A stretch of 64,000 bases of DNA from positions 1,612,001-1,676,000 of the forward strand of contig NZ_CP023994.1 of NCBI RefSeq assembly GCF_003194085.1. The letters run 5' to 3'. The translations under genes and the position numbers were made by a program. Origin of the DNA: Aurantimicrobium photophilum (GTDB lineage Bacteria > Actinomycetota > Actinomycetes > Actinomycetales > Microbacteriaceae). Below the pieces are notes generated by a model. The model saw nothing but the letters and a program-made list of their open reading frames with translations, ran no database searches and was not told where the DNA came from. Of the stretch, positions 42,268 through 50,553 are shown one piece after another; the stretch's first letter is position 1, and each line of letters begins with the position of its first letter.

Positions 42268-43029
42268 CTACTTACCCATCTTGAGTGCGACGCGTGCGGG
42301 AAGCATTCTCATGAGCTTCGAGGCAATACGGATGCCCGGCTTCGCCACAATCACAAAAGGCTTGCGCGCATCGATGGCAGCAAGTGCTTCGTTGATGGGG
42401 ATGGTGACGTCCATAGGTGTGCCCGGAGGAGTAGTTCCTGCAACGGCAAAGAACTCGGTCGCAATAGGACCTGGACACACCGCAGTCACTCGAACATTGG
42501 TCGAGAATGTTTCGCCCCAGAGAGACTCGGTGAACGACAGAACATATGCCTTGGTTGCGGAATACAGGGCATGGTTAGCTCGTGCTTGGAAAGCCGCCAA
42601 CGACGCCATGTTGATAATCACGCCACGATCGCGCTTGAGCATTCCGGGAAGCAGACCACACGTCAGTTCGGTTACTGTCACGACGTTCACGTTAATTTCG
42701 TTGACCACTGCGTCAGCATCCTGCTCTGCCACAGAACCGCTGGTGCCGAAGCCGGCATTGTTGACCAGGACATCAACCACAGTTCCTTTGGCAATCAGTT
42801 CTTCTGCGAGCGCTCGTCCAGCACCAGCTGCAGAGAGGTCGCGGTCGAGACAGGTCACCGGGATGCCGTAAGCGGTGCGAAGCTCAGTCGCCAGCTCTTC
42901 GAGGCGGTCAAGACGTCGCGCAACGAGAATCAGGTTGCTGCCTCGCGCTGCGAATTCGCGGGCATATTGCGCGCCCATTCCAGAACTAGCGCCGGTGATG
43001 AGGACGGTCAGACCCTTGTATTCATACAT
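42268..43029 (-). CDS. SDR family oxidoreductase
   Basis: A 253-residue classical short-chain dehydrogenase. Cofactor loop TGASSGMGAQYAREFA (residues about 12-27), DVLVNNAGFGTSG, catalytic INMASLAAF (Ser) and YSATKAYVLSF (Tyr-x3-Lys), then CPGPIATEF. Basic residues after strand 2 (VARRLDRL) favour NADP. Substrate unknown. ATG stands 6 nt behind TAGCCT. Confidence 0.92.
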   Translation of the reverse strand: MYEYKGLTVLITGASSGMGAQYAREFAARGSNLILVARRLDRLEELATELRTAYGIPVTCLDRDLSAAGAGRALAEELIAKGTVVDVLVNNAGFGTSGSVAEQDADAVVNEINVNVVTVTELTCGLLPGMLKRDRGVIINMASLAAFQARANHALYSATKAYVLSFTESLWGETFSTNVRVTAVCPGPIATEFFAVAGTTPPGTPMDVTIPINEALAAIDARKPFVIVAKPGIRIASKLMRMLPARVALKMGK

Positions 43030-43035
43030 GGCCCA

Positions 43036-43041
43036 AGGCTA
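43036..43041 (-). promoter_or_regulatory. -10 box of a leaderless promoter for the SDR gene
   Basis: Minus-strand TAGCCT, 6 nt before the ATG at 43029. It lies just beyond the tRNA terminator. Confidence 0.5.
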
Positions 43042-43056
43042 ACAGGGGCAACAAAA

Positions 43057-43078
43057 AAGACCCACCGAAGTGGGTCTT
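43057..43078 (-). terminator. Intrinsic terminator of tRNA-Arg
   Basis: On the minus strand a 9-bp stem closed by a TTCG tetraloop, followed by a run of T, 6 nt after the tRNA 3' end. Confidence 0.88.
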
Positions 43079-43084
43079 GATTTG

Positions 43085-43157
43085 TGCGCCCGGAGGGATT
43101 CGAACCCCCAACCTTCTGATCCGTAGTCAGATGCTCTATCCGTTGAGCTACGGGCGC
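43085..43157 (-). tRNA. tRNA-Arg (anticodon ACG)
   Basis: A 73-nt cloverleaf: 7-bp acceptor stem (GCGCCCG/CGGGCGC) and discriminator A. The D-arm is GCTC...GAGC. The anticodon arm TCTGA-CTACGGA-TCAGA carries ACG at 34-36, and the T-loop is TTCGAAT. CCA is not encoded. A34 is expected to be changed to inosine by TadA, encoded at 29672-30142. Confidence 0.95.
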
Positions 43158-43227
43158 AGTGTTGAAAACAACTTTGAAAGCATAGCAGGGCTAGGAGGTG
43201 CCTAGAAAATCGAGCTGGAAACGATTC

Positions 43228-44022
43228 CTAGGCAGGTAGGTTTACCAAAGCGGTGTGATCGTCTTCTTGGAAATCATCAGCTTCAGCGTTGACGGCCAGT
43301 GAACCGAAGTTCACCTGACCTCCCACCACACTGAGCCACGCAGTGTCTGCAGCATCGCGACCGGTCGCGATGCGCATCAGAGTTTGACGAGGTGCTTTGC
43401 CAGTTGAGTCAAAGACGTGCCAGGAACCATCAATGAAGGCTTCGGTGACTGCATGGAAATCAGCGGGGGTCACACCCGGCGCATAAGTGGAGACCAATCG
43501 TGCTGGAACATCTAGAGCACGCAACAACGCAATGTTGAGATGAGCAAAGTCTCGGCAGACGCCGTGACGAGAAATGAGGGTGTGGAGTGCTCCGTCAGAG
43601 GAGCGACTAGTTCCAGGTGTATAGCTGAGCTGCTGGTTGACCCAGTCACGAACACTGTTCACCAGTTCACTACCGGCAAGTCCACCAAACTCAGCACGAG
43701 CAACATTGCCCAGCTGGTCTGATTCGCAGTAGCGGCTCTGACGTGAATAGAGAATGAGATCTGATTCCTCAACTGGAGGTGGTGGAGTTACTCCGGTGAT
43801 GGTGGCGTCATAAGAAACTGTGACGCGACCTGAGGTGACTTCTGCGATGTGGAGTCTGCTGCCGTTGGCTTCAACGAGTTCACGGACGGGAACCTCAACT
43901 TCGTCCTGGCGCACAACCAAGGTTTCTTCAGCGTTGGCTTTATCTGCAACTGCAATGGAAAGTAGCAGTCGGGCAGGCGCCTTCGCGTGAAGAACGATGT
44001 GCGTGGAAGCAGTTCTCTGCAT
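43228..44022 (-). CDS. Transglutaminase-like domain protein (second copy)
   Basis: A 264-residue protein with an N-terminal beta domain (MQRTASTHIVLHAKAPARLLLSIAVA) and a transglutaminase core. Catalytic residues are in RHGVCRDFAHLNIALLRALDVPARLV (Cys), FHAVTEAFIDGSWHVFDSTG (His, Asp). It is a different subfamily from the gene at 33053 and has no ATP-grasp or alpha-E partner here. ATG 44022 is preferred because the conserved N-terminus starts there; GTG 44073 would add 17 residues. Neither has a clear ribosome binding site. Confidence 0.85.
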   Translation of the reverse strand: MQRTASTHIVLHAKAPARLLLSIAVADKANAEETLVVRQDEVEVPVRELVEANGSRLHIAEVTSGRVTVSYDATITGVTPPPPVEESDLILYSRQSRYCESDQLGNVARAEFGGLAGSELVNSVRDWVNQQLSYTPGTSRSSDGALHTLISRHGVCRDFAHLNIALLRALDVPARLVSTYAPGVTPADFHAVTEAFIDGSWHVFDSTGKAPRQTLMRIATGRDAADTAWLSVVGGQVNFGSLAVNAEADDFQEDDHTALVNLPA

Positions 44023-44122
44023 GAATACAGTGTCCGGTCTCAAAGAGTGAATAACAAGAGGACAGGCCCCCACCTGCTCTCACAGAATAGCGGTCAATGT
44101 CACCTGCTTACTCACCAGCCGA

Positions 44123-44128
44123 TAACTT
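44123..44128 (+). promoter_or_regulatory. -10 box of a leaderless promoter for xth
   Basis: TAACTT, 6 nt before the ATG at 44135. Confidence 0.5.
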
Positions 44129-44134
44129 AGAAGC

Positions 44135-44968
44135 ATGCGCATCGCCACCTGGAACGTGAACTCGATACGTGCTCGTGTGGAGCGCGTGGTGGACTACATC
44201 GTCCGCGAAGAGATTGACGTTCTGTGCATGCAGGAAATCAAGTGCCGGGACAACCAGTTCCCCTATGAACAATTCACTGCTGCAGGTTATGAGGTCGTAC
44301 TTCACGGATTGAACCAGTGGAACGGTGTGGCCATCGCCTCACGCCTTCCTCTCGAAGATGTGCAAATCACGTTCCCTTCACAGCCTGGCTTTGGTGAACC
44401 AGACGCAGACGGCAATGCTCCACTGGAAGCTCGTGCCATAGCTGCCACGGTGGATGGTGTCCGCTTGTGGAGTTTGTATGTGCCCAACGGCCGCGAACTT
44501 GACCACCCACACTATGTCTACAAACTGGAATGGCTGCGTGGCCTTGCCCGCGACACCGCGGGCTGGCTTGCTGAGTCACCTGATATGCCTCTCGCGCTGC
44601 TGGGCGACTGGAACGTTGTTCCCTATGACCACGATGTCTGGGACATTCGCGAGTTTGCCGGAAGCACCCACGTCTCTCCTCCCGAGCGCGAAGCCTTCTT
44701 CGCTTTCGAAGCTGTGGGGCTGAAAGATGTTGTGCGTCCTCTCATTCCTGAGGGCTACACCTACTGGGACTACAAGCAGCTGCGCTTCCCTCGCAATGAG
44801 GGAATGCGCATCGACTTCATCATGGGCTCTCCTGCTTTTGCTGAACTCGTCGACAGCGCGGTGATCGCGCGCGACGAGCGCAAGGGTGATGGCCCTAGTG
44901 ACCACGTTCCCGTCGTGGTTGACTTAGTGCGCGAGGGCGACGAAGACGACCGCCCCATGATTTGGTAG
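44135..44968 (+). CDS. xth: Exodeoxyribonuclease III (AP endonuclease)
   Basis: A 277-residue ExoIII-family nuclease for base excision repair. Active-site segments in order: ATWNVNSIRARVERV (Asn), CMQEIKCRDNQFP (Glu), LYVPNGRELDHPHYVYKLEWL (Tyr), LLGDWNVVPYDHDVWD (Asp/Asn), GMRIDFIMGSPAF (Asp) and PSDHVPVVVDL (catalytic Asp-His). Length fits the family. A small membrane-protein gene follows after 6 nt. Confidence 0.95.
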   Translation: MRIATWNVNSIRARVERVVDYIVREEIDVLCMQEIKCRDNQFPYEQFTAAGYEVVLHGLNQWNGVAIASRLPLEDVQITFPSQPGFGEPDADGNAPLEARAIAATVDGVRLWSLYVPNGRELDHPHYVYKLEWLRGLARDTAGWLAESPDMPLALLGDWNVVPYDHDVWDIREFAGSTHVSPPEREAFFAFEAVGLKDVVRPLIPEGYTYWDYKQLRFPRNEGMRIDFIMGSPAFAELVDSAVIARDERKGDGPSDHVPVVVDLVREGDEDDRPMIW

Positions 44969-44974
44969 GCAGAC

Positions 44975-45304
44975 ATGACAGCTTCCAAGAAGACCAACAT
45001 CACCAGCATTGTGTTGCTGGTAGTTACCGTGCTCAGTGCACTCGTGCTGTTTGTTCCTTCACTCATGCTTGCCATGGTCAGCGATAGCTGCAGTTCTGGC
45101 TGCAACATGGCCGTGTTCACCCTCGGTTACTACATCGCGGTGTTCGGAACGCCTCTCGCGGCGATCACCGGTGTTGTCTTCACCATTATCAAGATGGTGA
45201 AGAAGCAAGACGCTGTGAGCTTCGCTCTCATTGGACTGGGTGGAACCTATGGAGCATTCATGCTCGGCTTAGCCATCACCTTCATCACAGCGTCACTCAA
45301 GTAG
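44975..45304 (+). CDS. Small membrane protein of unknown function
   Basis: A 109-residue protein with three predicted helices (about residues 6-30, 47-70 and 82-106). A short loop holds two cysteines (SDSCSSGCNMA), which could form a disulfide on the outside. No family recognised. It lies 6 nt after xth and is probably co-transcribed. Confidence 0.7.
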   Translation: MTASKKTNITSIVLLVVTVLSALVLFVPSLMLAMVSDSCSSGCNMAVFTLGYYIAVFGTPLAAITGVVFTIIKMVKKQDAVSFALIGLGGTYGAFMLGLAITFITASLK

Positions 45305-45315
45305 CTGCGCTTCGA

Positions 45316-45918
45316 TCAGTATTCGGGCGTCTGCTCTTCGATAAGTTGAGCGAGATCAAGGTTGATGAACTGACGTAGTCGATCCTTGCGCTCTTCTTCG
45401 TAGTTCTCGTCGCCAAACTCGCTCGCTTCTTTGCGATCGAGTGAGCGTTCCATCTCTCGGGAGAGCTCTGCCCAGGCGAGTTCGTGTGCTTCGGTAATGA
45501 GTGCGCGCAGCCATTCCTCGTTTTCAAGGTTGTCCTTGAGTGACTGGGCAACTTTCTCGAGTGACCCCAGACGGATGGTGAGGTTCTTCACATCGCCCCG
45601 GCGATAGTCGTCTCGATACATCGCTTCACCACGAAGCTTACGAGCGCGCTTCAGATCGGCTGAGACAGTGGCTGCCGTCTCGAGTGATTCCACAGCAAGC
45701 ATGGTGACCGCTTCTTTGGCTGGCTCGATGAAGAGCCCTGGATCAAAAGCTTCAGGTCCGGTGATGGCTTGAACAAGAATCTTGTTCTTGACCGCCATGA
45801 TGGCACCCAAGCGGGCCATGGCAAGGCCATCTTCAGCAGAGTTCTCAATACTCTCGAGAATCTCTGGTGTGGGTTCGTCAACGAAGGAGTCCTTGCGCCA
45901 GATGCGCCAGCCAGCCAT
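45316..45918 (-). CDS. Hypothetical helical protein
   Basis: A 200-residue, highly charged, mainly helical protein starting MAGWRIWRKDSFVDEPTPEILES, with no membrane segment and no motif I recognise. Long Glu/Arg-rich helices in the C-terminal half could form a coiled coil. It ends 11 nt from the convergent membrane-protein gene. Codon use looks like that of its neighbours, so it is probably a real gene. Confidence 0.7.
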   Translation of the reverse strand: MAGWRIWRKDSFVDEPTPEILESIENSAEDGLAMARLGAIMAVKNKILVQAITGPEAFDPGLFIEPAKEAVTMLAVESLETAATVSADLKRARKLRGEAMYRDDYRRGDVKNLTIRLGSLEKVAQSLKDNLENEEWLRALITEAHELAWAELSREMERSLDRKEASEFGDENYEEERKDRLRQFINLDLAQLIEEQTPEY

Positions 45919-46002
45919 GCGTTACTCCCCGAGTTTTCTTACATACAAGGATACCGAGAGCAAGTTCGGAGAATTCTGAGGGAGAGGGGTTGAGCCCTCT
46001 GT

Positions 46003-46836
46003 TTACTTCCGCCCAGTGAATTTATCCATGGTGTTATAAACACCAAAGATGTTTCCTGCGATGGCGTCGAACCAGCTCTGGGGCAAGATCCCCTTGAGCA
46101 CCTTAGACAGGTGCACCGTCCAGGGCAGCATGAGCATGGGCTTGCCTGCGGTCATGGCATGCCACACGCGATTCACCACATACTCGGGCTGCATGATGGG
46201 AGTCATCAAAGGGCCCTTCACGCCCTCAAACATTCCGGTGGCAATATAGCTGGGGCAGACAGTAGTCACCTTCACGTTGTCGTGACCTTGTTGCTTGAGC
46301 TCGAGGCGGACGGAGTCGCTCCAGCCGATCAGTGCCCACTTGCTCGAGGCATAGACACTCATCTTGGGGTTGGAGAGTGTTCCGGCAGCCGAGGCAATGT
46401 TCACAATGCGCGAGGGGCGCTTGCCCGAGATCATTCCATTGAGGAACTCATGGGTAATGAACATGGGTGCCAGGGCATTGATCTTCATGATGAATTCGGT
46501 GTCACGCTCGTTCTCGTGCTCCCAGAAGTAGGTGCCACGAACAACGCCCGCGTTGTTGATGATGATGTCCACACCACCATGGTTTTCCATGACATTGGCA
46601 GCTGCCTTCTCAATGGCAGTGCGCTGTCCGATGTCGACGAGCATGGGAACAATCTCTTGAGTATTGTCGGCGTGAACACGAAGTGCCTTGGTGGTGTCAC
46701 TCAGGGCTTCTTTATTGATGTCCCACAGAATGATTGTCTCTGCACCCTCGGCAACTGCACGCTCGGCATAGAGGCGGCCCATTCCCATGGCAGCGCCGGT
46801 GATCAAGATTCTGGTTCCTGCAACAGTGAAGGTCAT
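46003..46836 (-). CDS. SDR family oxidoreductase
   Basis: A 277-residue short-chain dehydrogenase: ILITGAAMGMGRLYAERAV (cofactor loop), LWDINKEAL (Asp after strand 2, favouring NAD), DIIINNAGVVRGTYFW, IVNIASAAGTL (Ser) and YASSKWALIGW (Tyr-x3-Lys), then CPSYIATGMFEG. The C-terminal part resembles hydroxysteroid-dehydrogenase-like SDRs. Divergent from the DUF6421-like gene across a repeat-rich intergenic region. Confidence 0.92.
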   Translation of the reverse strand: MTFTVAGTRILITGAAMGMGRLYAERAVAEGAETIILWDINKEALSDTTKALRVHADNTQEIVPMLVDIGQRTAIEKAAANVMENHGGVDIIINNAGVVRGTYFWEHENERDTEFIMKINALAPMFITHEFLNGMISGKRPSRIVNIASAAGTLSNPKMSVYASSKWALIGWSDSVRLELKQQGHDNVKVTTVCPSYIATGMFEGVKGPLMTPIMQPEYVVNRVWHAMTAGKPMLMLPWTVHLSKVLKGILPQSWFDAIAGNIFGVYNTMDKFTGRK

Positions 46837-46842
46837 AGCAAT

Positions 46843-46848
46843 ACTCTA
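46843..46848 (-). promoter_or_regulatory. -10 box of a leaderless promoter for the SDR gene at 46003
   Basis: Minus-strand TAGAGT, 6 nt before the ATG at 46836. The heptamer palindrome starts 2 bp further upstream. Confidence 0.5.
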
Positions 46849-46849
46849 C

Positions 46850-46870
46850 TCACGCAGATTTATTGCGTGA
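46850..46870. repeat. Inverted repeat TCACGCA-N7-TGCGTGA, probable operator
   Basis: Two perfect 7-bp arms with a 7-bp spacer, directly upstream of the SDR -10 box. Confidence 0.6.
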
Positions 46871-46884
46871 CCTTGCGGTTTTGG

Positions 46885-46919
46885 TGCGTGATGTTGCCAA
46901 AACTTGCTGTTTTCACGCA
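46885..46919. repeat. Second heptamer pair TGCGTGA-N21-TCACGCA
   Basis: The same heptamers in the opposite arrangement with a 21-bp spacer. The rightmost copy ends 32 bp upstream of the -10 box of the DUF6421-like gene. Confidence 0.55.
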
Positions 46920-46951
46920 AGATTTCGCTGAAACGTGCGCGCATTCAGCGT

Positions 46952-46957
46952 TAGCGT
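46952..46957 (+). promoter_or_regulatory. -10 box of a leaderless promoter for the DUF6421-like gene
   Basis: TAGCGT, 6 nt before the ATG at 46964. Confidence 0.45.
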
Positions 46958-46963
46958 AGAGGT

Positions 46964-48322
46964 ATGACAAACGTACTCGACCTCACTGCTGCTGCAGACA
47001 TTACTGAAACCACTCCTGCATGGGTTGCACTCAAGAATGCGGCCATTGCTCTTCAGGCAATGCAGATCAAGGATGGCTCCATCCCTGAGGCAAGTAACCA
47101 CGCATCTGCTCGTGAACTCGTAGCTGTCATGGTCGAGTCAATCTCCGAGCTCGCACCCTCATTCCCTCACGATGCTTCCTACCTCGATGCCGTCATTGCT
47201 GACCTGGGTCGCTGGGTTGAGGGCGGCTTTGGCGAACCAGACTTCCTCGCGTCCATCCTCGAGTTCGCACCTGCCGCCAACCGTGTGAACGGCGTGCGTC
47301 ACCTCGTTGTCTTCCCGATGTACACGCAGAACGGAAGCACCAACCGCTTTGTTGAGGCTGTGCTCATCGAAGTAATGTGGCCAGACTTCATCGCTGAACT
47401 CGAAGCAGGCGACTACAACAACAAGCTGTTCGTTCCTGTTCGCTTCATTGACTTCACTCCTGGCTACGACACTAACTCAGCAGTGCTCTTCCCCGAGACT
47501 GTCGCCATGCGTGAAGTTCCTGCGTTCACCTGGGGCGCTATCTTCCAGGACCGCGAAGCTGCCCGCTTCGCTGTGGTCACCGAAGCTGCTGCTGAGATCA
47601 CCGGTCTGGAACTTCCTGCTGATGCAGCAGAACTGCTGACCAACCAGAAACTCTCTGAAGAAACCTTCATCATGTGGGACCTGATCCACGACCGCACCCA
47701 CATGAGCGGCGACCTTCCCTTTGACCCCTTCATGATCAAGCAGCGCATGCCCTTCTTCCTCTATGGCCTGGAAGAGCTGCGTTGTGACCTCACCGCATTC
47801 CGTGAGTGCGTCAAAATCGAACGCGGTGGTTCGGCTGACCCCGAGACCCGTCACCACGCACGTCTTGTTCAATACGCTGTGGTCTTCGACCGCATCTTCC
47901 GCTTCGCCATGACCGGAACCCGCAAGCGTAACTACGACGCTGTTGCCGGTCAGCTTATGTTTGCGTGGATGCACCAGCACGGAGTGCTGCACTGGACCAA
48001 CAACAAGCTCTCCATTGACTGGGCTGCATTGCCCGACGTCGTTGTTGAACTCGGTGACGCGATCGACGAGCTCTACTGGCGCTCGATCGACCGTCCCAAG
48101 ATTGCGCACTGGCTTGCTGCCTACGAACTGGTTGCAGGAACCCTCACTCCTCACCCCGCTTCCACCTGGGCCAAGGGTGCTGACGCTCTTCCTGTTGCTG
48201 GTGAACCCGGTGAACTCACCGACCAGCTCTTGGACGACGAGTTCCCCCTGTCGATGTTCTATGAGGCCCTGCAGCGCAAGATGGCTCCTGTTATTGAATC
48301 CACTAAGGGAATTCGCGCATAA
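46964..48322 (+). CDS. DUF6421-like protein
   Basis: A 452-residue cytoplasmic protein with no membrane helix. I assign it to DUF6421 from its length and its position beside an SDR gene, as in other actinobacteria; the family has no known function. Near residue 240, MWDLIHDRTHMSGDLPFDPFM holds an HxxxH pair, with EELRCDLTAFRE about 30 residues on. Together these resemble a metal-binding metallopeptidase-like pattern, but this is not proven. It shares the heptamer-repeat region with the divergent SDR, so the two are probably co-regulated. Confidence 0.7.
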   Translation: MTNVLDLTAAADITETTPAWVALKNAAIALQAMQIKDGSIPEASNHASARELVAVMVESISELAPSFPHDASYLDAVIADLGRWVEGGFGEPDFLASILEFAPAANRVNGVRHLVVFPMYTQNGSTNRFVEAVLIEVMWPDFIAELEAGDYNNKLFVPVRFIDFTPGYDTNSAVLFPETVAMREVPAFTWGAIFQDREAARFAVVTEAAAEITGLELPADAAELLTNQKLSEETFIMWDLIHDRTHMSGDLPFDPFMIKQRMPFFLYGLEELRCDLTAFRECVKIERGGSADPETRHHARLVQYAVVFDRIFRFAMTGTRKRNYDAVAGQLMFAWMHQHGVLHWTNNKLSIDWAALPDVVVELGDAIDELYWRSIDRPKIAHWLAAYELVAGTLTPHPASTWAKGADALPVAGEPGELTDQLLDDEFPLSMFYEALQRKMAPVIESTKGIRA

Positions 48323-48326
48323 CGCG

Positions 48327-48332
48327 TAGGCT
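48327..48332 (+). promoter_or_regulatory. -10 box of a leaderless promoter for the threonine aldolase gene
   Basis: TAGGCT, 7 nt before the ATG at 48340, inside the 17-bp gap after the DUF6421-like gene. Confidence 0.45.
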
Positions 48333-48339
48333 CGGATTC

Positions 48340-49392
48340 ATGCAACGAGTACATGATGCCGCCTGGCGCGGCTTTGCCTCAGATAACTATGCCGGCGTTC
48401 ACCCACGAGTTCTTGAGGCACTTGCCGCGGTGAACGGTGGACATCAGGTCGCCTATGGCGAGGATGTCTACACCGAGCACCTGCACCAAGTGATGACTAC
48501 TCACTTCGGTATGGGTATTGAGGTGTTCCCCGTGTTCAACGGAACCGGTGCGAACGTGCTCAGCTTGCAGTCCATGCTTCCTCGCTGGGGTGGTGTGATC
48601 TGTGCTCAAACCGCACACGTGAACAATGATGAGTCAGTTGCCCCTGAAGCTGTCGGTGGCATCAAGCTGCTCACGGTGGAGACTCCTGACGGCAAGCTCA
48701 CTCCTGCACTCATTGACCAGCAGGCCCACGGCCGTGGTGACGAGCACCGTGCGCAGCCTTTGGCTGTGACGATTACTCAGTCCACTGAGCTCGGCACTGT
48801 GTACACCCCCGAAGAAGTGAAGGCGATCGCAGATCACGCTCACTCCCTCGGCATGCTCCTGCACATGGATGGTGCGCGCATCTCCAACGCAGCTGCCTCA
48901 CTGGGCGTTCCCTTCCGTGCATTCACCCGTGATGCCGGCGTGGACGTGCTCAGCTTTGGTGGCACCAAGAACGGTCTGATGGGTGCTGAGGCCATTGTTG
49001 TGCTCAACCCCGACGCCGTTGAAGGTCTGATCTACCTGCGCAAGATGAACATGCAGCTTGCTTCGAAGATGCGTTTCACCTCTGCTCAGCTCATTGCTTT
49101 GCTCGAGGGTGACCTCTGGCACCACCTGGCTAACCACGCCAACCACATGGCCCAGCGTCTGCGCAAGGCACTCGAGGGAACACAGGGACTCCACTTCACT
49201 CAGCTAACCCAGGCCAACGGAGTCTTTGTGACCCTGCCAGCTGGCGTTGCTGACGAGCTGCGCAAAGAGTTCCGTTTCTATGACTGGAACGCTGCCACCG
49301 GTGAAGTGCGCTGGATGTGTGCGTGGGACACCACCGAAGATGACATTGACTACTTCGCTGAGGCAGTGAAGAAGGTTCTGGAAGGCAAGTAA
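48340..49392 (+). CDS. Low-specificity L-threonine aldolase
   Basis: A 350-residue PLP enzyme of the beta-eliminating lyase/threonine aldolase family, splitting threonine to glycine and acetaldehyde. GFASDNYAGVHPRVLEAL and VAYGEDVYTEHLHQ form the N-terminal substrate region. LLHMDGARISNAAASLG holds the Asp that contacts PLP, and VLSFGGTKNGLMGAEAIVVL holds the PLP-binding Lys (about residue 212). No ribosome binding site is evident. Confidence 0.92.
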   Translation: MQRVHDAAWRGFASDNYAGVHPRVLEALAAVNGGHQVAYGEDVYTEHLHQVMTTHFGMGIEVFPVFNGTGANVLSLQSMLPRWGGVICAQTAHVNNDESVAPEAVGGIKLLTVETPDGKLTPALIDQQAHGRGDEHRAQPLAVTITQSTELGTVYTPEEVKAIADHAHSLGMLLHMDGARISNAAASLGVPFRAFTRDAGVDVLSFGGTKNGLMGAEAIVVLNPDAVEGLIYLRKMNMQLASKMRFTSAQLIALLEGDLWHHLANHANHMAQRLRKALEGTQGLHFTQLTQANGVFVTLPAGVADELRKEFRFYDWNAATGEVRWMCAWDTTEDDIDYFAEAVKKVLEGK

Positions 49393-49754
49393 TGCCCAGC
49401 ATCACTCTTGCTGGATCATCTCTGAACGTTGAGATGTCGTTTTGGGAGCGCGTAGGTTCGCTCTCGTCCAACATCTCGGTTCCTTTGACCGCAGTGGTTC
49501 ACGCAACCGATGACCCCACGTTTATTCGTCACGGTTTGGGTTTGAGAACCGGTGGAACAGGCATGCCTGGTTTTGTGGCAGAAGGACACTTCCGCAAGAA
49601 CGGTAACCGCATCTTTGCGAACTGGCGCCGCGGAGAACAGGTTGTTGTCATTGACCTGCAGGGTCAGAAGTGGGACAAGCTGGCCATTGGCTGCCCCGAT
49701 GCCCAGGCTCTTGCCACCCAGATCAACACTGCAGTAGCTGGACTAGCTGGCTAG
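49392..49754 (+). CDS. Conserved hypothetical protein, PH-like
   Basis: A 120-residue beta-rich protein (SITLAGSSLNVEMSFWERVGSLSSNISVPLTAVVHA, FVAEGHFRKNGNRIFANWRRGEQVVVIDL) with a final helix (CPDAQALATQINTAV). The pattern is like small bacterial PH-domain proteins, but I do not recognise a named family. It overlaps the threonine aldolase stop by 1 nt (TAATG), so translation is coupled. Confidence 0.75.
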   Translation: MPSITLAGSSLNVEMSFWERVGSLSSNISVPLTAVVHATDDPTFIRHGLGLRTGGTGMPGFVAEGHFRKNGNRIFANWRRGEQVVVIDLQGQKWDKLAIGCPDAQALATQINTAVAGLAG

Positions 49755-49771
49755 TAACACCTATCCATGCA

Positions 49772-49801
49772 GAAAGCCCCGAGAATCCTCTCGGGGCTTT
49801 C
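49772..49801. terminator. Intrinsic terminator between convergent genes
   Basis: A perfect 13-bp stem (49772-49784 with 49789-49801) and an ATCC loop, serving the threonine aldolase and nitroreductase transcripts. Confidence 0.88.
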
Positions 49802-49824
49802 CTGTTGGGATGTGCAATAGAGGT

Positions 49825-50406
49825 TTAGTCCTCGAAAGCGTCGTAGCGAACGATCTCAGCAAGCTCGTGACGAACACGAGGTGCCTTCTCGCGCTCAGCA
49901 AGAGGCTCGGGGAGCTCATCTGCTGGAGCAAGTTTGCCCACTGCGATAGCAACGAAAGCTTCGAAGCCAGCAGGAAGGTTGAATGCTTCCTTGAGTGCGT
50001 TGACGTCGGTTCCTGCAACCTGGTGAACATAGAGTCCATCGGTCTGTGCCTGAACGGAGAAGTGAGCTACAGACTGACCGAGGTCATACAGTGCGTAGTG
50101 GTTGGGAGTGCCATCAGCACCTGCGGTCTGAGCAGTTGCGATAACAATCGCAGAAGCGTTAGGCATCCACGCAGTGTTCCAGCCAGCAAGGGTGGGAACA
50201 ATCTTGTTGAAGGTCTCGTCGCCGCGGAAACCCACGATGAAGCGCCAAGGCTGGCTGTTGTTTGCCGAAGGCGACCAGCGAGCTGCCTCAAATGCAGGGG
50301 TGAGGTCTGCAGGAGTCAGGGTTGCGGTGGTGTCGAACGAGCGTGGGCTCCAGCGAGCAGCCAGAACAGGGTTGATAGGAGTGCTGGTGTGAGCGTTACG
50401 TGACAT
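49825..50406 (-). CDS. Nitroreductase family protein
   Basis: A 193-residue FMN-dependent oxidoreductase with RWSPRSFDTTATLTPADLTPAFEAARWSPSANNSQPWRFIV at the N-terminus, the FMN-binding arginine/serine pattern of the family. C-terminal DLGQSVAHFSVQAQ and GTDVNALKEAFNLPAGFEAFVAIAVG fit too. Electron acceptor unknown. ATG 50406 (MSRNAH) chosen because AAGG lies 6 nt upstream. Confidence 0.88.
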   Translation of the reverse strand: MSRNAHTSTPINPVLAARWSPRSFDTTATLTPADLTPAFEAARWSPSANNSQPWRFIVGFRGDETFNKIVPTLAGWNTAWMPNASAIVIATAQTAGADGTPNHYALYDLGQSVAHFSVQAQTDGLYVHQVAGTDVNALKEAFNLPAGFEAFVAIAVGKLAPADELPEPLAEREKAPRVRHELAEIVRYDAFED

Positions 50407-50456
50407 GTTCATCCTTGTGTTTGGTGAGGTAAAACTGTGGTGTTCCATACAAGAGC

Positions 50457-50489
50457 ACGGGCATCCGTTAGAGATAACCGGATGCCCGT
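50457..50489. terminator. Intrinsic terminator downstream of the DUF262-HNH gene
   Basis: An 11-bp perfect stem (50457-50467 with 50479-50489), extended by a TTA/TAA pair. The T-tract is poor. Confidence 0.6.
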
Positions 50490-50553
50490 GGAGTTATTCC
50501 CCAATTCTGCAACATTTATTGACCTATTTCAGGTACACAAATGAACTTGGAAA

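Noticed and set aside
43085-43157. tRNA-Arg as an integration site for a mobile element
   Set aside because: No integrase gene and no repeated 3' tRNA fragment was seen on either side; flanking genes are ordinary.
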